NCBI GenBank assembly: GCA_009841045.1
Contig: VXMO01000013.1
Span: 1 to 32,968 of the forward strand
Length of the DNA stretch: 32,968 bases
Origin: Dehalococcoidia bacterium
Lineage (GTDB): Bacteria; Chloroflexota; Dehalococcoidia; UBA6926
Reading direction: 5' to 3'
Positions within the stretch are counted from its first letter, which is position 1, and the number at the start of each line of letters is the position of its first letter. The notes below the pieces were generated by a model. The model worked only from the letters and a program-made list of their open reading frames with translations. It was not told the origin of the DNA and did not search any database. Shown here piece after piece: positions 1 to 8,850 of this stretch. The position numbers and the translations under genes were made by a program.

Positions 1-1383
1 ACGGCATCCACTGTCACCCTTCCCCCTCCATCACGACCTGACTCTCCCATCGTTTCCCCTTCACTACCGGAAACACGGACGATCGATCGCTCTACCGATC
101 AATCGACTCGCAAGCGGCCCCGACGCCGACGCAAGGGCAAGCCGGTTTCTGAGAACGGACGCCCGAATCAGGCGTCGACAAACGGCACAAGTGAGCCACG
201 CAACCGCAAACGCAAGGCCGCCCCGCGCATTGAGGTGCAGGCGGGACCGTTCGAGCGCGACAAGACATTCGGCACGGTCTCCGTATCTGCACCGATTCGA
301 CGAGCGCTCGATGAGATGGGTTACGAGGAACCCACGCCCATTCAGGTAGAGGCCATTCCCGTCATGTTTGAAGGGCGGGACGTTGTCGGTCGCGCTCAGA
401 CAGGTACCGGTAAAACCACCGCCTTCGGCATCCCGATGATTGAGTTGCTTGACCCAACACGCCGAGAGGTACAGGGTATCGTTCTCGCCCCAACACGGGA
501 ACTGGCAGTGCAAGTGACGGGTGAACTGCGCCGATTGGCAAAGCACCGCGGAATCAAGGTCGTCACGCTCTATGGTGGCCAGAAGATAGACCTACAGTTG
601 AGGGCACTGCGGGAAACCCCGCAGATCATCGTTGGCACGCCGGGCCGCGTTCAGGATCATATGCAACGCGGAACGCTCAAGCTGAACAGCGTCCGAATCG
701 CCGTGCTTGATGAGGCCGACCAGATGCTGGACATCGGCTTTGCCGAGGATATGATCCGCATTCTCCGTGCCACGCCGCGCGCCCGCCAGACAGCTCTGTT
801 CTCCGCCACCGTGCCGTTCTTCATCCGACGCATGATCGAGAGATTCCTCCGCGACCCAGTCCACATCGGCATTGGCGAGGAGTCGGAGGCCGCCGACACG
901 ATTGAGCAGGTCTATTACGAGGTTGCATCGCAGGACAAGATGGCCGGCCTTGAAGAGGTGCTGCAAACGGAACTTGAGGGTGAAAAGGTCCTTATTTTCT
1001 GCCGCACGCAGGTTGGCGTGGACAGGCTAGCCCGGCGCCTCCAGCGCGCCAGGATTCGCGTGGAACCGATCCATGGCGGCATGAGGCAGAACCAACGCGA
1101 GGCGGTGATGCGCGCGTTCCGCTCCGGCGATCTCAAGGTGCTGGTGGCTACGAATGTTGCGTCGCGCGGTCTGGATATCCCGGAAATCTCCCACGTCATC
1201 AACTACGACATGCCCGGCAATCTTGAGGAATACATCCACCGCATCGGCCGCACGGGCCGTATCGGCAACGCCGGCAAGGCAGTCACTTTCGTTGGCGAAG
1301 ACGACTTTTCAATGTTGCAGACCATCAAGGAGCATGTCGGCGACGTTCTGACCAAGGGTCGTCTCAGCCTGTACGCCTACTAA
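1..1383 (+). CDS. DEAD-box ATP-dependent RNA helicase, 5' end missing
   Basis: Superfamily 2 RNA helicase that uses ATP to unwind RNA duplexes, probably in ribosome assembly or mRNA decay. The frame is open from base 1, so the gene starts outside the window; a GTG at 235 is possible, but the codons before it fit a real basic tail. Codons 1-80 form a disordered Arg/Lys-rich extension (RKRPRRRRKGK near codon 37). Then come the Q motif (PTPIQ), motif I AQTGTGKT (codons 132-139), PTREL, TPGR, DEAD (237-240), SAT (268-270), a complete RecA-2 domain and HRIGRTGR (413-420). The protein stops about 40 residues later, without the C-terminal basic or RRM extension of CsdA/DbpA-type helicases, so the basic RNA-binding tail is N-terminal here. 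The family is certain; the orthologue is not. Confidence 0.93.
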   Translation, partial: TASTVTLPPPSRPDSPIVSPSLPETRTIDRSTDQSTRKRPRRRRKGKPVSENGRPNQASTNGTSEPRNRKRKAAPRIEVQAGPFERDKTFGTVSVSAPIRRALDEMGYEEPTPIQVEAIPVMFEGRDVVGRAQTGTGKTTAFGIPMIELLDPTRREVQGIVLAPTRELAVQVTGELRRLAKHRGIKVVTLYGGQKIDLQLRALRETPQIIVGTPGRVQDHMQRGTLKLNSVRIAVLDEADQMLDIGFAEDMIRILRATPRARQTALFSATVPFFIRRMIERFLRDPVHIGIGEESEAADTIEQVYYEVASQDKMAGLEEVLQTELEGEKVLIFCRTQVGVDRLARRLQRARIRVEPIHGGMRQNQREAVMRAFRSGDLKVLVATNVASRGLDIPEISHVINYDMPGNLEEYIHRIGRTGRIGNAGKAVTFVGEDDFSMLQTIKEHVGDVLTKGRLSLYAY

Positions 1384-1395
1384 CTCCAGCTATTC

Positions 1396-1447
1396 GTCAT
1401 TCCCGCGAAAGCGGGAATCCAGTGTTCCCGTCATTCTGAGCGCAGCG
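1396..1447. repeat. Two short interspersed inverted repeats
   Basis: An 8-bp perfect stem (ATTCCCGC/GCGGGAAT) with a GAAA tetraloop at 1399-1418 is followed within 20 bases by a second imperfect inverted repeat (CATTCTGAG...GAAGAATCTG, about 1430-1456). Both resemble short palindromic elements scattered between genes in many bacteria. The first, just after the helicase stop, could also act as an RNA 3'-end stabiliser; it has no T-run, so it is not a classical terminator. Confidence 0.7.
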
Positions 1448-1526
1448 AAGAATCTGACACCCCGATTGCGCCCCCTGGCTAACTAATCCACAATGGATTT
1501 GGCAGAGCAAACCACCATCCAGACAA

Positions 1527-2897
1527 GTGCTCCAAACTCTCACCTACCACGTACGCCAATGGGATTACCGCCTTTTTGCGGCAATCCTGCTATTCCTGTC
1601 CCTCCCTAACCTCTACAACCTGTACCGAGTGAGCCTGATTGGAAACGAGATACCTGACACCGGCAGTTTGGCCATTGTTGCCCAGTGGCAATTCGTCGGA
1701 CTCATCGTTGAAGTGTTCCAGGAAGCGACGGTTTTGGCTGTCTTCTTTTTCCTGGGTTCTCAGGTCCGATCCGGTTCTGCCATACAACTTGATCGCGCCA
1801 AGAGCGTCATGTCCTTCATCTTCGGCGCGTCGTTCTTGTTCGCTGTCGTCGTTTTCCTGTTCCGCGGCGCATTTGTAGAACTTATTGGCACGCCGGAGGA
1901 GATTCGGACTCAAACGAGTGCGTTCTTGGCCATAAATGTCTTCAGCATCCCGTTCACCCTACTATCCGCCGCCATAGTCGTACTTTTCCAGGCATTGGGA
2001 ATGCGCCGCGTGGTGTTTGTGTTAGCGATTCTCAATGTCTTACTCCTATTTATCCTGGACAGCCTGCTCTTTGGAGGGCATAACTTCTCGCTCAATGCCG
2101 GTGTTGTTGGAGTTGGCTGGTCAACTCTCCTATCTAGCGCAATCCTCTTCGCCGTCGGCGTGGGCCTCCTGCTTGGCTCGCGCCGGATGCCGAGAGGCTA
2201 CCTGACCACTCTTCCATCCTTCGCTGACATGAGAGTCTATCTCCGCGTCGGTTTGGGCAGCGGCGTGGACAGCGCAATCAGAAACGCTGCCTATTTCATC
2301 ATGATTATTCGGCTGGTCAACACGATTGGCACAACAGAGATCAGCGGCTACTACGTGGCAATCCAGATACTGTGGAGCTTTATGCTGGTGCCCATCCTTG
2401 CGTTTGCCGACTCCTCCAAGGCCCTCGTCGCCCAAGACTCAGCCGACACGGAGCGTGTGCGTGTCATCTGGCGATCATCAATGCTGATAACTGGCGCCAT
2501 GATGCTCGTGTGGATCGCGCTGACACCGTGGCTCTCCACGTTTGCCAATGCGCTGTCCGATGATACGGATATCGTTCAGGCCGCGCTCACCGCGTTCGCA
2601 ATCCTGTTTGTGCCGTACATCTTGTTCTGCTTCAACACCGTGACCGACGCCGTGTTTTACGGCTTGGGCAAAACCCAATACATGGCCTACCAGTCAATCC
2701 TTACGAATGGCACAGTCTATGTGATTGCGTTCCTGTTATACGTGACGAGCATTTGGGATGTGACCTACACGGGAATCATGGTTCTGTTTGCGTTGGGGAT
2801 TCTCGTCGACACCGTCCTGACCCTGTGGTTCCTCTGGCGTGTACTGTCCGCAGACGGGGGGCGGCCGTTCGCGCTCACGACCGCACGCACCACCTAA
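1527..2897 (+). CDS. MATE-like multidrug/organic cation efflux transporter
   Basis: A 456-residue polytopic inner-membrane protein with about 12 hydrophobic segments in two similar halves: the first six within residues 15-220, a loop with basic residues (SRRMPRG), then six more to about residue 440. Length, topology and the pattern of the first helices fit the MATE (MatE) exporter family, which couples Na+ or H+ influx to export of drugs or other organic compounds. The substrate cannot be read from sequence. The start is a GTG at 1527 without a clear Shine-Dalgarno, so the true start could lie slightly downstream. The gene stands alone between repeat-containing spacers and converges on the M1 aminopeptidase. 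A flippase-like relative of the same superfamily is the main alternative. Confidence 0.65.
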   Translation: MLQTLTYHVRQWDYRLFAAILLFLSLPNLYNLYRVSLIGNEIPDTGSLAIVAQWQFVGLIVEVFQEATVLAVFFFLGSQVRSGSAIQLDRAKSVMSFIFGASFLFAVVVFLFRGAFVELIGTPEEIRTQTSAFLAINVFSIPFTLLSAAIVVLFQALGMRRVVFVLAILNVLLLFILDSLLFGGHNFSLNAGVVGVGWSTLLSSAILFAVGVGLLLGSRRMPRGYLTTLPSFADMRVYLRVGLGSGVDSAIRNAAYFIMIIRLVNTIGTTEISGYYVAIQILWSFMLVPILAFADSSKALVAQDSADTERVRVIWRSSMLITGAMMLVWIALTPWLSTFANALSDDTDIVQAALTAFAILFVPYILFCFNTVTDAVFYGLGKTQYMAYQSILTNGTVYVIAFLLYVTSIWDVTYTGIMVLFALGILVDTVLTLWFLWRVLSADGGRPFALTTARTT

Positions 2898-2905
2898 CGC
2901 CTTAT

Positions 2906-2946
2906 CCCCTACCCCCCTCTCCCTTGAGAAAGGGCAGGGTGAGGGG
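2906..2946. repeat. C/G-rich inverted repeat between convergent genes
   Basis: Imperfect inverted repeat: CCCCTCTCCCTT on one arm and AAGGG-CAG-GGTGAGGGG on the other, with a GAG loop. This is a widespread interspersed intergenic element type. It lies between the convergent transporter and aminopeptidase genes, so it may also help end both transcripts. No clear T-run follows on either strand. Confidence 0.65.
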
Positions 2947-2957
2947 ATTTACTTCCC

Positions 2958-5546
2958 CTACGTCAGCCACTCAGCCAATTCGTTCCGGTTCCGCTCCAGC
3001 CAGAGGCGATTGAGTTCGATTCGCTCCAAGGACTGCTGAATGGCTCTCGTCGCAGCCGGCGTTGGGTGCTCCTCGAAGAACGAGCGCACGTCCTGCGCGG
3101 CCTCCTCGGTCGCGAAACCGCCAGTGATAGACACGAGCCGCATGATGGCGAACCCTCCACCTGCGTAGCGACGCTCGAGTTCCGGCCAGTTGCTCTTCAT
3201 GAACTCCCACGTGAGGCTCAGACCGCGGAGATTGCCGCCCACCCCCATGAGGATGCGCGGCGCGTCCTGCACACGTATCTGGTCCTGGTCGACGGACATG
3301 TCCAGCGCCCGCTGCAAGAGCTCCGGCTGACTGAACTGCGTGAGTGCCATCTGCATCCGGACCTTCTCCTCCTGCAGATCGAACTCGCGCTCCAGCCGCT
3401 TCATGGTCTCGAAGGTCTCGTCGTTGCCTTGGTCCGCAGCCAGGTTGTAGACGAGGGCGCGCAGGTCGGGCCGTAGCGATGACTCATCCTCAAGGAAGCG
3501 TGCGAATCGTGCCGCGGCCTCCGACAGCACAGCCTCGTCGCCGAAGCCTCCTGCCGCGCTCAGGGCTACCGCCCGCAGCAGCGTTCGCAAGTGAGCCTCG
3601 TTCTCCGGCTGCTCCCAGCCGACCTTGCCGGCGATGGTCTGGGTCAGCCCTCGGGCAAACTCCTGGTAGCGTTCGAGATAGGGCTCATTGCGAGACAGCG
3701 CCTCGATGGCGCCGAGCTGGGATGCCATCGCCGCCCAGATGGTGTAGTCTTCGTCGTCCGTGTAGGCCTGTGCGAGCTCAAGGTAGTTGCGTGCCGGGAT
3801 ATGCCGGGCGCGGGCCAGCGCATACGTGTCCTCCAACAGTGTCAAGCGATCCGGCGCGGACAGTTCTCCCGTCCGCACGGCAGCGATTAGCCGATCAAGC
3901 TCATCCTGTTGGTAGCCAACACGATAGAATCCGGTGCCGCCCGCGTTGACCTTGATCCATCCGTCGCCGGACGCAGAGGGAACATCGATGGTCTCTGTGC
4001 GGCCTGTGAACAGCGCACGCGCCTCATCAGCGCTGCCCTGCGTCGTAATCCGCACCGGCACGTGCCAGAGAGTCTCATCGTCGTTCGGCCCCGAGTACAG
4101 AAAACGCCTCTGTGTGAGCGAAACACTCGCGCCGGAGTCTCCGCGTGTCGTTTCCGCCGTGACCACGGGATAGCCAACTTGTTTGACCCAGGAGTCCATC
4201 ATGCCGGGGATGTCCTGCCGTGCAGCGTCCCCCATCGCGCGCCACAGGTCTGCCCCTTCCGCGTTGGAGTACGCGAACTCGCGCATGTAGTTGTTCAGGC
4301 CGCTGCGGAAGGCGTCCGGGCCGATGTGTTGCTCCAACATGCGAAGGATGGACGCGCCTTTTTCATAGCTGATGGCATCAAAGAGCTGGCTGACTTCGTT
4401 GGGATTCCGTACCTCGGACTCGATTGGGTGGGAGTTCTCGAGTCCGTCGAGGCCCATGCCGGGCGCGACGTCTGTGGCGATGAACTGCGTCCAGATCGCC
4501 CAGTCCGGGAAGAGGGTGTCCGCCGCCTTGGCCGCCATCCATGATGCGAAACTCTCGTTGAGCCACAGATCGTTCCACCATGCCATGGTCACGAGATCGC
4601 CGAACCACATGTGCGCCATCTCATGCGCGACGATTTCCACGATGCGTTGGCGTGTTCCGGGTGAGGAGCTTGCCGGGTCGAAGAGCAGCGCCACTTCGCG
4701 GTACGTCACCGCGCCCCAGTTCTCCATTGCCCCCGCCGCGAAGTCCGGCAGCGCAATGTGGTCCAGCTTGCTCAAGGGGTAATCAACGCCGAAGTAATTG
4801 TTGTAGTAGTCCAGCAGGCGGACGGACGTTTCCAGCGCGAACTCTCCAAGCTCAACCTGCCCAATCGTTGCCCACACGCGGTTTAGCGTGCCGTTGGCCG
4901 ACCGCGCCTCGATGGACTCCATTTCACCGACGATAAAGGCGAGCAGATACGTGGACATGATTGGCGTAGTGGGGAAACTGACGCGCTGCGTGCCGGGGCC
5001 CTCAGGCTCAGGCGCGGACTCCAGCGTGTTGGAAATCGCCGAGAATCCTTCGGGAATGATCAAATCAACCTGGAACGTTGCCTTGATTGCCGGCTCGTCC
5101 CAGCAGGGGAAACACCGGCGCGCGTCAGAGGCCTCGAACTGTGTCGCCGCCATCCGCCGCTCAACCCCATTCTTGTCCCGGAACGTGCTCAGGTAGAAGC
5201 CGTGCAGCTGATCGTTCAGTATCCCGGTGAATGAAATCTCAAGGGTCCCCGATCCAACAGGCAGCGGCTCGCCAAAACTGATCGAGGCAGTCTCCTCGTC
5301 CTCGTTGTACGTTATCCCCGTCGATGCCGAGGTTTCGCCGCCACGCGGCGTGAACGTTGCAGAGCCTAATTCGAGCTCAATGGCGTTTAGGACAACCACA
5401 TTCGTGATTTCCGTCACAAGAACGTCAATGGCCACCGAACCCGTGAACGTAGCTTTTCCAAGGTCCGGCGTGAGTTCCAGCTTGTAGTGCGACGGCCTCA
5501 CGGACCGGGGTAGCAGGGTGAACCGATCATTTTCGTTTGTCGTCAT
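2958..5546 (-). CDS. M1 family zinc aminopeptidase (aminopeptidase N-like)
   Basis: An 862-residue metallopeptidase that removes N-terminal amino acids from peptides. The exopeptidase motif GAMEN is at residues 272-276. The zinc site is HEMAH (308-312) with the third ligand Glu331 in the NES segment, giving the family's HExxH-x18-E spacing. An N-terminal beta-rich domain occupies residues 10-205, the catalytic domain about 206-450, and a helical ERAP1-C-like domain about 520-850. No signal peptide is visible, so the enzyme is probably cytoplasmic and involved in peptide recycling. The ATG is preceded by a close GGAGAG. Length is typical of the family. It is transcribed divergently from the lipoprotein metalloprotease, and both handle peptides or proteins. 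Confidence 0.93.
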   Translation of the reverse strand: MTTNENDRFTLLPRSVRPSHYKLELTPDLGKATFTGSVAIDVLVTEITNVVVLNAIELELGSATFTPRGGETSASTGITYNEDEETASISFGEPLPVGSGTLEISFTGILNDQLHGFYLSTFRDKNGVERRMAATQFEASDARRCFPCWDEPAIKATFQVDLIIPEGFSAISNTLESAPEPEGPGTQRVSFPTTPIMSTYLLAFIVGEMESIEARSANGTLNRVWATIGQVELGEFALETSVRLLDYYNNYFGVDYPLSKLDHIALPDFAAGAMENWGAVTYREVALLFDPASSSPGTRQRIVEIVAHEMAHMWFGDLVTMAWWNDLWLNESFASWMAAKAADTLFPDWAIWTQFIATDVAPGMGLDGLENSHPIESEVRNPNEVSQLFDAISYEKGASILRMLEQHIGPDAFRSGLNNYMREFAYSNAEGADLWRAMGDAARQDIPGMMDSWVKQVGYPVVTAETTRGDSGASVSLTQRRFLYSGPNDDETLWHVPVRITTQGSADEARALFTGRTETIDVPSASGDGWIKVNAGGTGFYRVGYQQDELDRLIAAVRTGELSAPDRLTLLEDTYALARARHIPARNYLELAQAYTDDEDYTIWAAMASQLGAIEALSRNEPYLERYQEFARGLTQTIAGKVGWEQPENEAHLRTLLRAVALSAAGGFGDEAVLSEAAARFARFLEDESSLRPDLRALVYNLAADQGNDETFETMKRLEREFDLQEEKVRMQMALTQFSQPELLQRALDMSVDQDQIRVQDAPRILMGVGGNLRGLSLTWEFMKSNWPELERRYAGGGFAIMRLVSITGGFATEEAAQDVRSFFEEHPTPAATRAIQQSLERIELNRLWLERNRNELAEWLT

Positions 5547-5723
5547 CTCTCCGACTCTTCATGTGATTGGCCGGAACGCGCCAAGGTGCTCCGACATGTC
5601 TGTGATTGCTTAAAGAGTAGAATTGTGGACTATTTCTAAGCAAGGTGCAAGGCAGTGATCTGAACAAAAAATCCGTATACTGGGACAAAACCCGGTCCGA
5701 GTGGAGAATGGTTAACCACCACC
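5547..5723. promoter_or_regulatory. Divergent intergenic region, probable promoters
   Basis: 177 bases between two divergent genes, AT-richer than the surroundings. For the + strand gene a -10-like TATACT is at 5676-5681, without a good -35; another -10-like TAGAAT is at 5618-5623. No reliable minus-strand promoter could be picked. The region must hold both promoters, but the assignment is weak. Confidence 0.35.
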
Positions 5724-7442
5724 ATGACCCCCCAATCAGTTCTCCTGTCCACTGCCTCCCGACGTTGTCCCGAGGCCTTAGGTAAGTGTTCGGCTCTGAT
5801 TGTTGCGCTTCTGGTGCTCTTGATTGGCGCTTGTGGAGACGAAATCAGTCCAACGCAGACGCCTACGGAAAGTGTGATTGCGCCAACTTCGACAGCGACT
5901 GCCCTCTCGCCCACAGCGCGGCCCGATGACCAGGTTGAACTTGTGGAGACGAATGGCGACACATCGCCGCTAAGGAACCCCTCTGCAGAGTGGGCGGAAT
6001 GGAACACCTCCTTGGAACCGCAGCCATGGTGGAGGGATTCAGAGCCATATTCGTGCCACACACCCCCGAAGGAGGCGTCGCCGTGGATAGCAGCGGGAAT
6101 GGCGGATCTTGGCGGCTCCGACCCCTTGTCGCTCATTCGTTATTACGGAAATGGCAGCTACCTGCGGTACGGAGGCATGGGCTTTTACGGATGTACTCTC
6201 ACGAAGAAATACTCTGACGCTACCCACCTTGACTCGCCCAAGGATCCCACCTACTACTCGCTGGGCAATCTGGACATTGACATCGACATTGTGCGGGTGC
6301 CGCCGAATGCGACCGGATGGTTTCAGGACGATGGCGAACGAGAGTCAATGAGCATGGAAGAAGCCGTAGCGCTTTTTAATGCGCATGTCAGTCCCTACTA
6401 CGCAAGGATCTCGGATGGCAAACTTAACATGCGATTCCGCGCGGGCGTTGAATTCACCCTGGAAGGCGAGGCTTCTCCCGACGATGTGCTTTCCCAACAT
6501 ATGTACGTCATTGGCGCGCAGGACTGTCGCGGCGAACAGAAGGAAAGTGGACAGTGCAATTCCGAGGCTCTCGGCGGATTAAATCGTATTCTGCTTACCG
6601 ACGTCACCGAGGACACTGGAGGGTTTGCGTGGAACGGAAGCGCGCAATTCGGCCTGGTTAACCTGCGTCAGGCCAACATGGAGACGATTGTTCATGAGAT
6701 CGGCCATGGCTGGATGTTTTGGCCACATTCATATACAGAGGTTCTATGGCGTCCAGGAGGCGCCGACTCTGCACTTGATGTTCCTAATCCCTATAGCAAT
6801 ATATTCGATATGATGTCCAGTCTTAGCCTAACTCCTGTGTTGGGTTGGCATCCGGATATGCCGTCCACGCTAGCGATTAACCGATATGCCGCAGGATGGA
6901 TTGATGCAGAAGAAGTCGCGTTGCACATTACTGAGGAAGGCAGGTATACACTGCAACCGCCTCGTCAGGGTGGGCATCAATTCCTTGTTGTCTCATCCGG
7001 CCGCCCCTATGCCTTTACAACACTTGAAGTATTGGAAGAACGTAGTCCCGCCCATATTGAGGAATACCCCCAGGTGTTTGATCCGTCGGCGCCCGGGCAG
7101 CGTCGACCGCTGCGTTACCAGGGCGTCTTCATCAGTCGTTACGACCAATCTACCGGCACAGGCTCCCAAGCCCGGCTTGGCCCTGCCCTCTATGACCAAC
7201 GCAACCCCGATTTCGAGACCGACGTAGGGTGGGGGAGGGACGACTACTCTGTGGTTCCGGACGGCGAGACGCGGGACATCGGGGGTGGCGTGCGAGTCGC
7301 CGTCTCGCGCAATACGGACGGCAGCTATGAGGTGACAATCACCGGCGGACGGATTGCCCCATTCGAACAGTGGTGCAATCCCTTTTGGTTTGCGGGCTAC
7401 GAGTATGACACCGGCTGCGCGCTGGAGGGCAGGCTGGAATAG
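5724..7442 (+). CDS. Secreted lipoprotein with M6/metzincin-like zinc protease site
   Basis: A 572-residue predicted surface lipoprotein. A basic N-terminus and hydrophobic segment (about 22-36) end in the lipobox I-G-A-C, with Cys37 as the lipidation site. A Thr/Pro-rich linker (about 40-70) follows. The zinc site is HEIGH (324-328) with another His at 335, and a Met-turn-like F-D-M-M (361-364) lies after an N-P-Y-S-N segment. This arrangement recalls M6 (immune inhibitor A-like) and other metzincin proteases, but the third His is one residue further than in HExxHxxGxxH. The C-terminal part (about 400-545) looks beta-rich and may be a binding domain. It probably degrades extracellular protein. 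No strong Shine-Dalgarno precedes the ATG. The exact family is inferred. Confidence 0.7.
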   Translation: MTPQSVLLSTASRRCPEALGKCSALIVALLVLLIGACGDEISPTQTPTESVIAPTSTATALSPTARPDDQVELVETNGDTSPLRNPSAEWAEWNTSLEPQPWWRDSEPYSCHTPPKEASPWIAAGMADLGGSDPLSLIRYYGNGSYLRYGGMGFYGCTLTKKYSDATHLDSPKDPTYYSLGNLDIDIDIVRVPPNATGWFQDDGERESMSMEEAVALFNAHVSPYYARISDGKLNMRFRAGVEFTLEGEASPDDVLSQHMYVIGAQDCRGEQKESGQCNSEALGGLNRILLTDVTEDTGGFAWNGSAQFGLVNLRQANMETIVHEIGHGWMFWPHSYTEVLWRPGGADSALDVPNPYSNIFDMMSSLSLTPVLGWHPDMPSTLAINRYAAGWIDAEEVALHITEEGRYTLQPPRQGGHQFLVVSSGRPYAFTTLEVLEERSPAHIEEYPQVFDPSAPGQRRPLRYQGVFISRYDQSTGTGSQARLGPALYDQRNPDFETDVGWGRDDYSVVPDGETRDIGGGVRVAVSRNTDGSYEVTITGGRIAPFEQWCNPFWFAGYEYDTGCALEGRLE

Positions 7443-7475
7443 GGATGAAATCCGCCTCTCTATTGTCTGCGGCCT

Positions 7476-8774
7476 TCAACGAGCTACGAGCTCGGATAGC
7501 GAGACGGGCCTCGCCAGGAGCATCGCGAGAGCGCTGAGAACATAGAGCGCGGCGAAGAGAATGAACGCCGGCAGGTATGTATCAATCAGGTCGTAGGAGA
7601 GCGTGCCGATGATGGGGCCGCCGGCCTGCACGATGACCTGGAACGGGGTGGTGAAGCCGCGAATCGCCCCCTGATGCCGCCTGCCGTAGTAATCCGCCCA
7701 AACCAGGTTCATCAGCATCGGCAGCGAGCCGAACGACAAGCCGTGCACGAGCGAAAACACCAGCGCCGTTGGCACGTCATCTGTGATGATGAGCAGCCCG
7801 ACGCCGGCCGTCGCGAACGAGAAGGCCAGCGCCATCACGAACCGCACGTGCATGCGCTCGGCCACAAACCCGACGATTAACGACCCTGTCGCACCTATGA
7901 GCGACCACACAGTCAGAATCATCGCGGCTTGCGCTTCTGACATTCCCTGGTCGGTCATGTATGGAAAGAGATTGAAGTTGATGCCGCCGATGTTGAACGC
8001 GAGGGCGCTGGTGGCAAAGAGGATCAGGTAAAAGGCGCGCGTGCGCAGCGCTTGCGCCAGCGTGAACGATGCCTCTTCGCTGGCGGCATACGACTGCGGC
8101 GACTCAAGACCGTCAGAGTCCTCATCTGTGGGACTGTCGCCGTCCGGACGCAACCCCATGTCCTCGGGCTGCCGCCGGAGGAACAGCGCGACTGGCACGA
8201 GGGTCATCACCCACACCAACCCTCCAAGTGCGATTGCCGCGCTCTGCCAGCCCGAACGCAATACGAAAAATGTCGCATAGGGCGGGAAGAGCGCCTGTCC
8301 AAAGCGGATGCCTGTAATGGAGAACGACATGGCCCGACCGCGCCGTCGAATGAACCACTTGGCCACCACGACACCTGCCACGATGGATAGAAAACCCGTG
8401 TTGAGGGCGCGGTTCGTGATGATGATGGCGTAGAACTGCCAGATTTCAGAGATCTGGCTCAAGGACATCACAACTCCGCCCAGCAACATGAAGGCGATGA
8501 GCGTCGGTATCCGCGGGCCGCGCCTGTCCAGGATCGGCCCGATTAAAACGGCGAGGCCGGCGCCGACGATTCCTCCGATTCCGATGGCGGTTGAGAAGGT
8601 CGTGCGGCTCCACCCAAAGTCTTCAGTGATCGGCTTGACGAAGACGCTGATGGCCGGGTTGTACTGTGCTGTCTGGGCAACCGAGACGATAAACATCGTC
8701 GCGACAATCACCCACCCGTAGTAGAAGCGCCGTCCCAAGAGGGGCGGCGCAGGCGTTTTCGGCCTCGTCTCCAT
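7476..8774 (-). CDS. Major facilitator superfamily transporter
   Basis: A 432-residue membrane protein with about 12 hydrophobic helices. It has an N-terminal YYGWVIV segment, a conserved loop with D-R-R-G-P-R between helices 2 and 3, and a charged central loop (about 205-240, rich in Asp/Glu/Ser) before the second six helices. The pattern resembles the oxalate/formate and monocarboxylate (OFA/MCT-type) branch of the MFS, so a small carboxylate is a reasonable but unproven substrate. The stop lies 33 bases from the convergent lipoprotein gene. A -10-like TAATCT (8787-8782 on the minus strand) sits only 7 bases before the ATG and no Shine-Dalgarno is visible, so the mRNA may be leaderless. Confidence 0.85.
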   Translation of the reverse strand: METRPKTPAPPLLGRRFYYGWVIVATMFIVSVAQTAQYNPAISVFVKPITEDFGWSRTTFSTAIGIGGIVGAGLAVLIGPILDRRGPRIPTLIAFMLLGGVVMSLSQISEIWQFYAIIITNRALNTGFLSIVAGVVVAKWFIRRRGRAMSFSITGIRFGQALFPPYATFFVLRSGWQSAAIALGGLVWVMTLVPVALFLRRQPEDMGLRPDGDSPTDEDSDGLESPQSYAASEEASFTLAQALRTRAFYLILFATSALAFNIGGINFNLFPYMTDQGMSEAQAAMILTVWSLIGATGSLIVGFVAERMHVRFVMALAFSFATAGVGLLIITDDVPTALVFSLVHGLSFGSLPMLMNLVWADYYGRRHQGAIRGFTTPFQVIVQAGGPIIGTLSYDLIDTYLPAFILFAALYVLSALAMLLARPVSLSELVAR

Positions 8775-8835
8775 ACACCACAGATTAGCCGCTTGCCCAT
8801 CTCAAAAGCGCGGTGTCCAGTCTCAATTGGCGGGA

Positions 8836-8841
8836 TACAAT
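8836..8841 (+). promoter_or_regulatory. Probable -10 box (TACAAT) directly before a gene
   Basis: TACAAT, preceded by GA, lies 9 bases before the ATG at 8851. No convincing -35 is visible. If used, transcription would start at or next to the ATG, giving a leaderless mRNA. It also argues against the in-frame TTG at 8827 as the start codon. Confidence 0.5.
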
Positions 8842-8850
8842 GAAACGACT

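Noticed and set aside
8827-8850. TTG at 8827 as start of the HicB-like gene
   Set aside because: It would place the coding start upstream of and across a probable -10 box, and the added residues do not fit the HicB fold.
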